Shown here in pieces: positions 1 to 8,421 of a DNA stretch of 64,000 nucleotides. The first letter of the stretch is position 1. Each line of letters opens with the position of its first letter. Location: positions 8,702 through 72,701 of the forward strand of contig NZ_BMEX01000011.1 of the NCBI RefSeq assembly GCF_014637345.1, given 5' to 3'. This DNA comes from Kroppenstedtia guangzhouensis (lineage in GTDB: Bacteria; Bacillota; Bacilli; Thermoactinomycetales; DSM-45169). The position numbers and the translations under genes are program-made. The notes beneath the pieces are model-generated. The model searched no databases, was not told the DNA's origin, and saw only the letters and a program-made list of their open reading frames with translations.

Positions 1-339
1 TTCCATAAAGATAACGGGAATCTGAGTGGTTGCCTTGACGAACACTGTTTCTCCACTGATATCCACTTTAAATTTCTTTAACGAATATCCCGACGGGGAC
101 CCAAAGGAGGCTTTCCCTTCCTTCACAGCCTGCTTTTCATCTCCTGAAGTGGAGGCCACCCGGGCAGCATCCCGTACTGCCGCCTGGGTATCCACCACAG
201 CCATTCCTGCCAAAACCAACTGCCATACCACCAAGCCCAAGAGGAAAAATAACGGGAGGATCACAATAAATTCGACCGTAGAAGCTCCTCGACGGTATTT
301 TTGACTCCATTGAAACCACTTTTTAAGTAGCTCTCTCAT
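1..339 (-). CDS. TadE-like pilus assembly protein (3' end cut by window edge)
   Basis: The frame runs from an ATG at 337-339, behind a GGGAGAGGAG ribosome site, to base 1 without a stop, giving the first 113 residues. The start reads MRELLKKWFQ, then RRGASTVEFIVILP, which is the TadE-type N-terminus: a short basic leader and a hydrophobic helix (about residues 18-45) with the conserved Glu of the pseudopilin motif. TadE proteins are minor pseudopilins of Tad/Flp pilus systems, cut by the TadV/CpaA peptidase at the inner side of the membrane. It is the last visible gene of the tad operon and resembles the N-terminal half of its upstream neighbour (397-1230), so the two are probably tandem duplicates. 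The C-terminal end is not in the window. Confidence 0.8.
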   Translation of the reverse strand, partial: MRELLKKWFQWSQKYRRGASTVEFIVILPLFFLLGLVVWQLVLAGMAVVDTQAAVRDAARVASTSGDEKQAVKEGKASFGSPSGYSLKKFKVDISGETVFVKATTQIPVIFME

Positions 340-396
340 ATACTCCTCTCCCTTTAAAGGAGGTCTTCAAGAAAGTGGATTCTTGAAAACCTCTTC

Positions 397-1230
397 TTAC
401 CCCCCACCCAGATAAGGCACCGGATTCACCGGTTGACCATTCACCCTCACCTCAAAGTGCAAGTGGGCACCCGTTGAATTCCCGGCACTTCCTACACCTG
501 CGATATGGTCCCCTCGTTTCACCCTCTGTCCCACATGTACGCCGATTTGATGGGAATACATGTGTGCATACCAAGTTTCCAGGCCATTCCCGTGGCTGAT
601 CACAATCAGATTGCCATACCCTCTCGCGGCCCCAGCACGGGTAACCACACCGTCTCCTGCAGCATAAATCGGTGTTCCTTCACTTGCACCGAAATCGACC
701 CCTGTATGATTCCTGTACCCTCTGCCCATCGGGTCATTACGCCCTCCAAAGGGGGATGTCATCCTCATATTTGCAACAGGCGGTCCAAATTTTCCTCCGC
801 TTGTCATTAAAGGACCCGCTAACATCATGGAACCGGCCATTTGGCTGTTTGTGTCATCATAAATAGGTGTTTTAGCTGAACTGGAGTATGTAAATGGGGA
901 GGAAGACATAAATAAGACTTTGATTCGTACTTTGGCTTTGGCGATCGCTTTTTCGTCCTTGATCTCCACTTGATATGAGTCGAGTGAATAGTAGTCCGAC
1001 CCCTGGAAAGAAGAACGCCCCTCTCTCTCGGCCAATTTTGCATCCCCGGAGGATGCCGCCAGGCGCACCCCTTCTTTCAACACCGATTGGGCTTCCATCA
1101 CTGCCATTCCGATCACAATAAATTGCCAAACAAATAAACACATAAATATAACCAGAGGCAGAACAGTCACAAATTCTATGGTGGCAGCCCCCTTCCTGCT
1201 GCCTCGGAAAAACTGCTTTAGTCTATCCAC
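397..1230 (-). CDS. TadE-like pseudopilin fused to an M23 (LytM) peptidase
   Basis: This 277-residue protein joins two modules. Residues 1-110 look like TadE: basic start, KGAATIEFVTVLP and a membrane helix around 17-45. Residues 145-277 are a LytM/M23 zinc endopeptidase with the full set of expected residues: His175 and Asp179 (NHTGVDFG), His223 (WYAHM), and His256-Leu-His258 (GAHLHFEV). The family cuts peptide cross-links in peptidoglycan. M23 enzymes are common, but one built onto a TadE pseudopilin is unusual. Inference: it anchors a wall hydrolase to the Tad machine and opens the thick wall for the pilus. It lies between the TadG-like gene and another TadE gene in the same operon. Confidence 0.9.
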   Translation of the reverse strand: MDRLKQFFRGSRKGAATIEFVTVLPLVIFMCLFVWQFIVIGMAVMEAQSVLKEGVRLAASSGDAKLAEREGRSSFQGSDYYSLDSYQVEIKDEKAIAKAKVRIKVLFMSSSPFTYSSSAKTPIYDDTNSQMAGSMMLAGPLMTSGGKFGPPVANMRMTSPFGGRNDPMGRGYRNHTGVDFGASEGTPIYAAGDGVVTRAGAARGYGNLIVISHGNGLETWYAHMYSHQIGVHVGQRVKRGDHIAGVGSAGNSTGAHLHFEVRVNGQPVNPVPYLGGG

Positions 1231-1337
1231 TATCTATATTCCCCCTTTCCACTCAAGAAAGGTTTTCGTTTTTCTCTCAGGCCGGGCCGGGTTTGGCATT
1301 CCTCTTCATCCATGCATAACCCCTGGGTGACCTTTTC

Positions 1338-1916
1338 CTAGAATACGACCTGAATCGAACCTTCCTTCACCCAACTCAGATATTCCCGTCGGGGACCGGT
1401 TCCACTTCCTTGAACTTGGGTATTCTTAAAATCCTCCTTGAAGATCGGGGGTTCAAATTTCGTTTTAATCACAACTTCAACCCGACCATGCTTCGATAGA
1501 CGGATCTTACCGTGTACTCCTCCACCATTCTTTTTCGAATAGGATCTAATCGTTGAAATTAACTCTGCCTTATGACCAGCGACCACACTTTCCATAAAAT
1601 ATTGGCGCTTTTGCGGTGTTCCCAACACTGCATAATACGGATCCACATAACCCGGGTCTCCAGGCTCTTTTCCCCGATTTTGCGCCATCACCGCATTCAT
1701 TCGCCTCTGCTGCTCTTCTTGGACAATCTGGTCCAATTTTTTTGTGGCTGCCAGACTGGCACTGTCCGCTGCCACCTGAGAAGTGGAGTGGGTCATCCAT
1801 ACCACAGCCAAACTTGCAAGAAACATAAACATCATCATAAAAGCCGGCAAGCCAGTTACCCATAAAGTGGTAACGTTACCTCGCTTACCATTTATAAACT
1901 TTCCTAAAGGGAACAT
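1338..1916 (-). CDS. TadG-like (Flp pilus assembly TadE/G-type) protein
   Basis: A 192-residue protein starting at an ATG behind GGGGAGGC. The first 40 residues (KRGNVTTLWVTGLPAFMMMFMFLASLAVVW) form a basic leader and one membrane helix, as in the TadG N-terminal domain; after it comes ADSASLAATKKLDQ, a form often seen in TadG-like proteins where a run of Ala/Ser follows the helix. The rest is predicted to face outward and has no recognised domain; the large von Willebrand domain of many TadG proteins is absent here, but a separate VWA lipoprotein sits just upstream (2233-3561). Role by family and context: minor pseudopilin or assembly factor of the Tad pilus. The assignment is by N-terminus and context only. 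Confidence 0.65.
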   Translation of the reverse strand: MFPLGKFINGKRGNVTTLWVTGLPAFMMMFMFLASLAVVWMTHSTSQVAADSASLAATKKLDQIVQEEQQRRMNAVMAQNRGKEPGDPGYVDPYYAVLGTPQKRQYFMESVVAGHKAELISTIRSYSKKNGGGVHGKIRLSKHGRVEVVIKTKFEPPIFKEDFKNTQVQGSGTGPRREYLSWVKEGSIQVVF

Positions 1917-2232
1917 TGCCTTGCCTCCCCAGAAAAACTACCGATTCAGGGCGTCCATCCCTGTCCAGTCCAGATATTTGATAATGACGTAAACGGAAAA
2001 AAGGGGATAAAGGAAATAGCATTGGCGAAGAATAAAACTCCAGATTCCTTTATTTAATTGTTTTTCATTCTGAAAGAGTTTTGAGTCACCTTATACTCAA
2101 GATGCCCGGTCAATGAGAGTATTAAGAGTCCGGAGAAAAAAACAGACTATGAAAGAGAGTCAGGTAGGAATCGTCTTAAACGTTAAAGGTCTCTCAACGA
2201 ATCCCACCTTATAATCACAAATAGAACATATA
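1917..2232. other. 316-base gap inside the tad locus, no gene seen
   Basis: This AT-richer stretch separates the VWA lipoprotein gene from the TadG-like gene. I see no frame with a credible ribosome site. It may carry a promoter for the three downstream genes, but no clear -35/-10 pair stands out. Confidence 0.4.
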
Positions 2233-3561
2233 TTATTGATTGGTCATCTCTTCTTCTTGATCCTTTATATCTTCTCTTGCTTTATCTTGAGCCTTGTTCA
2301 GTTTATCCACCATCGATGTTTCCAAACGGCCAAAAAACTTTGTCATATTACTATCTCTCCAATAAATCTTGTCAGAAAGGGAGTCTTTATCTTTTAACTT
2401 ATTTTTTTTCTCTAGGTAGTCAACAGACTCATTTAAGCGCTTAATTTCCTGTTTCTTTATGTATGATATTCCTTTCTCATTCCCATCCGGCTTTTTAAAA
2501 AGAAGGTCCCGAACTTCATCAACCTTCTTAGACCATTTTTCATATGTCATAAGTTGGCTGTGAATCGACCAATCTTCCCATTCTCGTCTGATCCTTTCCT
2601 TTTCCCCCTCCAAATACTTTTTCAAGTCATCACCGGATGTGACCGTCTGGTAGGAGCCATCTGCTGCTTTCGCCACTTTTTTCAGCTGTTGCTGACCGGC
2701 ATCATCCACGTCAAATCCGATGATTTTCACCATCGGTTCAATTCCCGACTCCCCCAGTTTCTTCGCTTCTTTTACCGGATCCCCCCCACAGGTTTCCACC
2801 CCGTCGCTCACCACATAGACGATGTTTCGCGTCTTCTCCCCTGCCCACTCTTTCAGATCTTCCCGGGCTGCTTGTATCGCCGAGGCCAATGGGGTCCAGC
2901 CGGTGGGTTTAAACTGGTTCAAGGACTGTTCAAATTGACTGGAGTCATAAGATTTCAAGGGATAGATCAATTCATTGCTTTGGCAGGAGACTTCCTTGTC
3001 CTTTTTCTGATTACTTCCCTTATGCCCATAGACCCGCAGGGAAACCTGGGCACCTTCCGGTACGTCAGAGGCAAACGCCCGGATCGCCTGTTTGGCCAAG
3101 TCCATCTTGACACCACCATCCACCCTCCCTGCCATACTGCCGCTGGCATCGAGAAGAATTTCCACATTCATCTGTTCAATGGACGGAACATCTATTTTGT
3201 TATCTGGCGTTTTTTCATTCACTTGGATCGTGGGATCCAGACTCATCAGCTCTTCGTATTGGGGACGGTAGTTCTCCCCCAACAGATAAACCAGTCGGTC
3301 ATAGGCCTCTTCTGTGCTCAAATTGTCAGGAAACTGATCCAAGGCCTGCTCCACTTTCTTTCGGTCATAGTTATCCCCGGAAAAACGCCCGGGCTTCTGC
3401 TTCATGATCTCCTTCGGTTCATGGGCGGCTTTGGGGATCGATTCTTCCTTCTTCTCCGGCTTCTCTTGACTGCCTTCCTTTTCTCCAGTACTGCATCCAC
3501 TCACGATCAGCGCTGTTGTCAAAACAACGGCAAAAAGCCCCTGCAAGGAAAACCATCTCAT
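2233..3561 (-). CDS. von Willebrand factor A domain lipoprotein of the tad locus
   Basis: The start is set at the ATG at 3559-3561 (MRWFSLQGLF) because CAAGGAGGG lies just before it and a lipoprotein signal follows directly: a hydrophobic stretch ending in IVSGC, with Cys23 as the lipidated residue. A longer frame exists but lacks these marks. About residues 135-320 form a VWA domain with an intact metal site DASGSM (near 138-143), a later Thr (FKPTGWTPLASA) and an Asp (VVSDGVETC). The C-terminal third is charged and probably helical. VWA domains bind metal and protein partners. Its place between flp and the TadG-like gene suggests it supplies the VWA function that TadG itself often carries, at the outer face of the membrane. 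Confidence 0.85.
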   Translation of the reverse strand: MRWFSLQGLFAVVLTTALIVSGCSTGEKEGSQEKPEKKEESIPKAAHEPKEIMKQKPGRFSGDNYDRKKVEQALDQFPDNLSTEEAYDRLVYLLGENYRPQYEELMSLDPTIQVNEKTPDNKIDVPSIEQMNVEILLDASGSMAGRVDGGVKMDLAKQAIRAFASDVPEGAQVSLRVYGHKGSNQKKDKEVSCQSNELIYPLKSYDSSQFEQSLNQFKPTGWTPLASAIQAAREDLKEWAGEKTRNIVYVVSDGVETCGGDPVKEAKKLGESGIEPMVKIIGFDVDDAGQQQLKKVAKAADGSYQTVTSGDDLKKYLEGEKERIRREWEDWSIHSQLMTYEKWSKKVDEVRDLLFKKPDGNEKGISYIKKQEIKRLNESVDYLEKKNKLKDKDSLSDKIYWRDSNMTKFFGRLETSMVDKLNKAQDKAREDIKDQEEEMTNQ

Positions 3562-3589
3562 TCTGAACCCTCCTTGTATTGGGAAAGAA

Positions 3590-3607
3590 GGCCGCCGATC
3601 GACGGCC
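3590..3607 (-). terminator. Hairpin between flp and the VWA gene
   Basis: Perfect inverted repeat GGCCG-N8-CGGCC, followed on the minus strand by TTCTTTCC. It lies 15 bases after the pilin stop codon. The T tract is weak, so it may be a partial terminator or an mRNA-stabilising hairpin that lets pilin outnumber downstream products (inference). Confidence 0.5.
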
Positions 3608-3622
3608 AACTTCTATGAGAAC

Positions 3623-3889
3623 TTATTTAGGGGGATCCTCATTATCACCTCCCCCACTTTCCCCCTTAATTGTATCGCTGATTTTGGTTTTGATTACGTT
3701 AGCAATAGATCCATCTCCACTTTCTTGAAAAAAGCTAACCACAATCATTGCCAAAAGTGCGCCGGCTGCCAAGATGGTGACGTATTCCATAGTGGGAGAC
3801 CCTTTTCTGCTGGCAAAGGGCTTTTTGAAAGAAGGCAGGTATTCCTTGATACCAGCCCAACGCAGTTTCCACATCATCTTTTTGTCCAT
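3623..3889 (-). CDS. flp: Flp-type (type IVb) prepilin
   Basis: An 88-residue protein with the class IVb prepilin signature: a basic leader to Gly30, then SPTMEYVTILAAGALLAMI. Cleavage by the prepilin peptidase is expected after Gly30, which puts Glu35 at mature position 5, and the hydrophobic helix begins there. The mature chain is about 58 residues, typical of Flp pilins, with a short Gly/Ser-rich acidic tail. The ribosome site GGAGGAG lies six bases before the ATG. It sits between tadC and the VWA lipoprotein gene and is the likely main subunit of the pilus made by this locus. The leader is long and rich in Lys and Trp, as in Gram-positive Flp pilins. Confidence 0.85.
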   Translation of the reverse strand: MDKKMMWKLRWAGIKEYLPSFKKPFASRKGSPTMEYVTILAAGALLAMIVVSFFQESGDGSIANVIKTKISDTIKGESGGGDNEDPPK

Positions 3890-3982
3890 TCGAACTCCTC
3901 CTGGTATAAAATTTCATGATCCCAAAGTTCGTCCAACCTCAAACTGAATCGCCTCCCGCCAGCCTCACCTCCTTTTCGTCTC

Positions 3983-4897
3983 TTATCCCCCAAAGAGGCT
4001 CTGTTTGATGAAGTAGCTGTAAACAATCGCTCCCAACATCAACAACATAATGGAAGGGGCAATGATAAAACCGGAAACCAGGGAGATTTTCGGAGAAGCT
4101 TTGCCGGCCGCTTCCTTTGCTTGTTCCGAACGCATGCGGCGCATCTCCTCTGCCTGCTGAGCAAAGGTCTTGGCGATCGGAGTCCCCAGATTGTATGCCT
4201 GAATCATCGATTGGATCAGGGCTTCCAACTCTGTTGAGGTGGTGCGTTTGAGTAGAGAGCGGTAAGCCATTTCCCGCTGAACCCCAAATTGTATCTCTTG
4301 GTTCAGGCGTGCAAACTCCTCACTGAGAGGTCCTTCCGATGTTTCCACGTAGTAGTTGAGGGCTTGGTCCAAACCCATCCCGGCTTGAAGGGTGATACTC
4401 ATCATGTCGAGAAAATCAGGGAGTTCATAGCGTATCTGGTCTTGACGCCTTTTCGCTATCCACTGAATACCGTAAATCGGGACCATATAACCGATAAAGG
4501 GAGAAAATACGAGCATGATCGGAGCAAAAGGTAACCCGATCAACCAGTATAATAGCCCAAAAGCCAGCCCCATGATCGTTCCCAGGAGTTTCGCTCCCTG
4601 CAATCGTTTGACCGTCAGCCCATAGGGATGACCCGCCTTCACCAAATGGTCTTCCAAGTCCACCGGGTCACTCAAGATTTCAATCTTCTCCCCAGTGGGA
4701 GCCAGCTGGTCCATCCAATGGTGTAAAAAGTCCGTCTTGCTTCGGGACTGCTTCATCACTTTCCAGGGGGGGATCCGCTCATCCAGATTGATCAGGATCC
4801 GCTTTTGTTCCATGCGATAGATATAATAGGAGACTGCGGCGAAAAAAAGGCAAAACCAGGTGCCGATCACCAATAAGAAAATTCCCATACTACTCAT
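3983..4897 (-). CDS. tadC: TadC inner-membrane platform protein
   Basis: A 304-residue protein of the type II secretion F (T2SSF) family. It has a membrane segment at residues 4-24, two more near 105-150, the conserved cytoplasmic helical T2SSF domain (DFLDMMSITLQAGMGLDQAL, then LIQSMIQAYNLGTPIAKTFAQQA), and a final membrane segment near 275-297. TadC pairs with TadB to form the platform that couples the CpaF ATPase to pilus growth. The start has a good GAGGAG site, and the gene follows tadB by 12 bases, so translation is probably coupled. Length fits the family. Confidence 0.9.
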   Translation of the reverse strand: MSSMGIFLLVIGTWFCLFFAAVSYYIYRMEQKRILINLDERIPPWKVMKQSRSKTDFLHHWMDQLAPTGEKIEILSDPVDLEDHLVKAGHPYGLTVKRLQGAKLLGTIMGLAFGLLYWLIGLPFAPIMLVFSPFIGYMVPIYGIQWIAKRRQDQIRYELPDFLDMMSITLQAGMGLDQALNYYVETSEGPLSEEFARLNQEIQFGVQREMAYRSLLKRTTSTELEALIQSMIQAYNLGTPIAKTFAQQAEEMRRMRSEQAKEAAGKASPKISLVSGFIIAPSIMLLMLGAIVYSYFIKQSLFGG

Positions 4898-4909
4898 TTT
4901 GGAACTCCT

Positions 4910-5830
4910 CTAAACCTTGATATCCGCAATTTTTTTGATGAGGAGAAAGCCCACTACCTGCATCACCAAGAAAATAACCAAAACTACAATCCCCATTATG
5001 GAAGTGAAGAATTCGAAAAAGTCATCGATCATTTGACTCATCATATAGACCATCAATGCCGAGATCACCGGTAGAAAATAGGCTGTATAGCGAGCTTGTG
5101 ATATCGATGCATCGATCGTCTTGTGAATGATCTTTCGCTCTTCCATTGTACTGGCCATCTCACTCAGAACGCGGCCCAAATCACCGCCTGCCCGCTGTTG
5201 GATGATCAGTGCATTGATAAAAATGCGGACATCTCTGCTGTTCACCCTCCCATGTAGATCCTGAAGGGATTTTTCCAAGTCCCTGCCTAATTGCAATTCC
5301 CGCACCACGATGGCCAATTCATCACGGACCGGTGGCGGCATTTCCTTCACCACCAATTCCAAACCTTGCGGGATCGACAGCCCTGCTCTTGCAGCACTGC
5401 TCAACAGACGACAAACTTCTGACAGTTGATTATCCACTCGTTTTATATAGATAAACTTTCGGGAACTTAGAAACAGCTTGGATAGAAAAGGGATCGTTGT
5501 TGCTACCAATACACTCAACCAGAGCGGGGCATCCATTCCCAAATGGAGGAGGAATACCAACAACACACCGATCATCACCAAGATCGCGCCGTATTCTGAG
5601 GGTCGGATCTTGATACTTGCTTTTTTCAGTTTGGGACCCAATCGTTCGGCCCATTTGGTCTCATCCAATCGATCCGCCAATCTGTCGGACCAGCGTTCCT
5701 GGGAATCTATATCGGTATATTGATCCATCTGTTCATAGATTTTTTTCTGCTCCCGGCGATACTGCAGGACAAAATAGAGCACCAGGACGAAGCAAAATAC
5801 CGCTCCACCCCCAAACACGGCGATCATCAT
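4910..5830 (-). CDS. tadB: TadB inner-membrane platform protein
   Basis: A 306-residue T2SSF-family protein. It has an N-terminal membrane helix (residues 2-22), a soluble linker, two helices near 83-120, the T2SSF helical domain with VCRLLSSAARAGLSIPQGLELV and QQRAGGDLGRVLSEMA, and two C-terminal helices near 250-300. It starts inside the end of cpaF (ATGATGATC overlaps the stop), so the two are translationally coupled. The protein forms the inner-membrane platform with TadC. Order cpaF-tadB-tadC is the classic tad order. Confidence 0.9.
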   Translation of the reverse strand: MMIAVFGGGAVFCFVLVLYFVLQYRREQKKIYEQMDQYTDIDSQERWSDRLADRLDETKWAERLGPKLKKASIKIRPSEYGAILVMIGVLLVFLLHLGMDAPLWLSVLVATTIPFLSKLFLSSRKFIYIKRVDNQLSEVCRLLSSAARAGLSIPQGLELVVKEMPPPVRDELAIVVRELQLGRDLEKSLQDLHGRVNSRDVRIFINALIIQQRAGGDLGRVLSEMASTMEERKIIHKTIDASISQARYTAYFLPVISALMVYMMSQMIDDFFEFFTSIMGIVVLVIFLVMQVVGFLLIKKIADIKV

Positions 5831-7188
5831 GGTCTTGCCACCTCCTGAACAGGTGTGAAGATCCGGGGATCGACCGGAACGCCGTAGGCTTGAAGGCGGC
5901 TCAGACAGGTGGGTATGTGACCGGTGGCGGTGAAATGACCTTCCACGCGGCCTTCACTGGAAACATTGGTTTGTTGAAAGCGGAAAATATCCACCACTTT
6001 CACGTTGCCATCCTCTTGTGTAACGATTTCTGACACAGCCAACATTTTCCGCTGACCATCGGGTAAACGTCCAATCTGGACGATTAAATCAATCGCCCCT
6101 GTGATGTATTGTCGAATGATCTCCGAGGGAAGATCCATCCCGGACATCATCACCATGCCTTCCAAACGGCTCAAGGCGTCCTTTGGAGTATTCGCATGAA
6201 CCGTGGTTAAGGAGCCTTCGTGACCCGTATTCATCGCTTGCAGCATGTCAAAAGCTTCGGAGCCGCGAACTTCCCCGACGATGATCCGGTCCGGGCGCAT
6301 ACGCAGGGCATTTCGCACCAATTGGCGGATTGTGACTTCCCCTTTTCCTTCCACATTGGCGGGGCGTCCTTCCATCCCTGCGACGTGACCATGGGGAATA
6401 CGCAGTTCCGCCATATCCTCAATGGTCACAATCCGTTCATTCTCCGGAATAAAGCAAGCAAGGGCATTCAACAGTGTCGTTTTACCGCTACCCGTCCCCC
6501 CGGATATGATCAGATTCAACTTGGCCTGAACCAGACTGGTCAAAAACTCTCCCATCTCCGGTGTCAAACTGCCAAAGGAGATGAGATCCTCCAATTGAAT
6601 CGGCTCTTTGCGGAACTTTCGAATCGAAAGAAGTGATCCTTTCAGACTGATGGGTGGGATGACCGCATTGACCCGGCTTCCGTCAGGCAGACGGGCATCC
6701 ACCATCGGTGAGCTTACATCCACTCTTCGGCCGATCGGCGCCACGATCCGGTCAATCACATGGCGTAGCGCTTCCTCATCACGAAACTGGATATCGGTTT
6801 TGTGAAGCACCCCTTTTTTCTCGTAAAAAACTTCATAGGGTCCGTTGACGACGATCTCCGTGATTTCGTCATCCTCCAACAACGACTCCAGCGGACCGTA
6901 ACCGACGGACTCATCGATAATCCGTGAAATCAAGCGCTCACGATCCTGTTGGGGGATCACCACCTGTTCATCTGCCATATACCGGCCGATAATTCGGTCG
7001 AGGGTCACCCTCAACTCCGATGAAGGCATCTGGGTCAACTTTTCCAGATCCGTTTCACGCAAGAGTCTGGCCTTGAAATGCCCAGCCAGTTCATCCACTC
7101 GGCTGTCATGCAGGGAGGGTTTGGCTTCGCTGGCAGATCGGCGGGGTAAGCGTTTCGTTTCGCGATTGGTTTGGGTGAACAGCCCCAT
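5827..7188 (-). CDS. cpaF: Tad pilus assembly ATPase CpaF/TadA
   Basis: A type II/IV secretion ATPase of about 453 residues. The ATG at 7186-7188 is chosen because AAGGGAGG stands before it; a longer frame would run into cpaE. An N-terminal helical part is followed by the CpaF N-domain ([15 protein letters not shown]) and the ATPase core: Walker [12 protein letters not shown] near 230, then [16 protein letters not shown], Walker B region [12 protein letters not shown], and the His box [13 protein letters not shown]. It works as a cytoplasmic hexamer that powers pilin insertion. Only one ATPase is seen in the locus, and Tad systems use one for both growth and retraction. Confidence 0.93.
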   Translation of the reverse strand: MGLFTQTNRETKRLPRRSASEAKPSLHDSRVDELAGHFKARLLRETDLEKLTQMPSSELRVTLDRIIGRYMADEQVVIPQQDRERLISRIIDESVGYGPLESLLEDDEITEIVVNGPYEVFYEKKGVLHKTDIQFRDEEALRHVIDRIVAPIGRRVDVSSPMVDARLPDGSRVNAVIPPISLKGSLLSIRKFRKEPIQLEDLISFGSLTPEMGEFLTSLVQAKLNLIISGGTGSGKTTLLNALACFIPENERIVTIEDMAELRIPHGHVAGMEGRPANVEGKGEVTIRQLVRNALRMRPDRIIVGEVRGSEAFDMLQAMNTGHEGSLTTVHANTPKDALSRLEGMVMMSGMDLPSEIIRQYITGAIDLIVQIGRLPDGQRKMLAVSEIVTQEDGNVKVVDIFRFQQTNVSSEGRVEGHFTATGHIPTCLSRLQAYGVPVDPRIFTPVQEVARP

Positions 7189-7202
7189 CTTTCCCACCTC
7201 CC

Positions 7203-8375
7203 TTACACCGTTTGGCTGTTTTGTTGCTTCAGCAACCAACCTGCCAACTTTTGAACATCCCGGGCAAAGAATGAGATCCCCCGTTCCTTCCTGCTGTTGC
7301 GAACCAAATTCCCTTGATTGATCAATTGCTGAATTTTTTTGCTGTCATCCCGCAGATTGGCGATAACCGGAAACAGAAAATGACGGTTTACATCTTTGTG
7401 CGAGATTTCCGTATCCCGGCTGATTCGGTTCAACACCATTTGTAGACGGTCGTTTGGGTCAATTCCCAATTTGGAGAAGAGATCCAGCACCGTTCGGAAG
7501 ACACTCATGGAAAGCATATTCGGGATCATCACATAAAAGATGTAGTCCGATTCCTCCAGCACAGTGTAGGAGAGAGTGGTCATCTCCGTTGGAAGATCAA
7601 CCAAGATGTAATCATAGTAAAGGCGTGCCGTACGTAACAATCGCTGAACATGGTCTTCCGTAATTTGCTCGGCAATCTCAGCATTCCTCGGACTGGGCAA
7701 CACCTCGATCTGAGAGGAGGCTTCCACCGCGGTCACGCTTCGAATATGGTTGTCATTCAATTCATTTAAAACAGGGTCCAGATCAAAAATGTTGCGGCTA
7801 CTGTCGATCTTCAGAATCGTTTCCAGACCCCCGTATTGCAGGTTCAAGTCCACCAGCAACACACTTGCATTGGAATCCAGTCCGATGGTTTGGGCCAGGG
7901 TGGATGCGATCAGGCTCCGCCCACTGCCACCTTTTCCGCTGTAGAAGGTAACCACTTGACCCTGGGCCCATGAAAAGGTTGCCGCCGCTGCCTCCTGAGC
8001 ACTTTTGCTTTTCAACGCCTTTACTGCCTGGGTTAACACATCATCAAGAGCGTGGATCTCATCAGGTAAAAACAAGATATCGAAGGCACCGGCCCGATTT
8101 ACATCCCGTGTGCGAATAGGATCCCGTCGCTCGGTCATAAAAATGGTTAATGCATCGGGTACTTCTTTGGAAATGTAGGGGAGCAACTGGATACTGGTCC
8201 CCTCTTTCGGCTCATGTAACAATACGATATCCGGCTTCAAACGAACGATCTCCCGCCGAACTTCACTGGATTCAATCACTTGGTTTTGCGGAAACTCAGC
8301 GGCTACCTTGGATCGAAAATCTTCTGCCAGGGTTGCATCATCACTGACAATCAGAACTTTTTCTTGGGCTCCCAT
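7203..8375 (-). CDS. cpaE: CpaE/TadZ-like localisation ATPase
   Basis: A 390-residue protein with an N-terminal receiver-like domain (residues about 5-125, without an obvious full set of phosphorylation residues) and a MinD/ParA-type ATPase domain from about 140. The P-loop reads SGKGGSGRS: the signature Lys148 of the deviant Walker A is kept, but the usual second Lys is Arg153. VLLVDLNLQYGG and YDYILVDLPTEMT are the following nucleotide motifs. In the family it places the pilus machine in the cell. It lies between cpaB and cpaF with short gaps. The changed P-loop suggests weak or absent hydrolysis, as described for some TadZ proteins (inference). Confidence 0.88.
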   Translation of the reverse strand: MGAQEKVLIVSDDATLAEDFRSKVAAEFPQNQVIESSEVRREIVRLKPDIVLLHEPKEGTSIQLLPYISKEVPDALTIFMTERRDPIRTRDVNRAGAFDILFLPDEIHALDDVLTQAVKALKSKSAQEAAAATFSWAQGQVVTFYSGKGGSGRSLIASTLAQTIGLDSNASVLLVDLNLQYGGLETILKIDSSRNIFDLDPVLNELNDNHIRSVTAVEASSQIEVLPSPRNAEIAEQITEDHVQRLLRTARLYYDYILVDLPTEMTTLSYTVLEESDYIFYVMIPNMLSMSVFRTVLDLFSKLGIDPNDRLQMVLNRISRDTEISHKDVNRHFLFPVIANLRDDSKKIQQLINQGNLVRNSRKERGISFFARDVQKLAGWLLKQQNSQTV

Positions 8376-8421
8376 GTAATTGCAGCTCCCATCTATCTGC
8401 TTAAATATGACTTATCATTTT

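Noticed and set aside
2554-3618. Plus-strand frame of about 354 codons over the VWA gene
   Set aside because: The minus-strand lipoprotein has a signal, MIDAS motif and ribosome site; the opposite frame has none.
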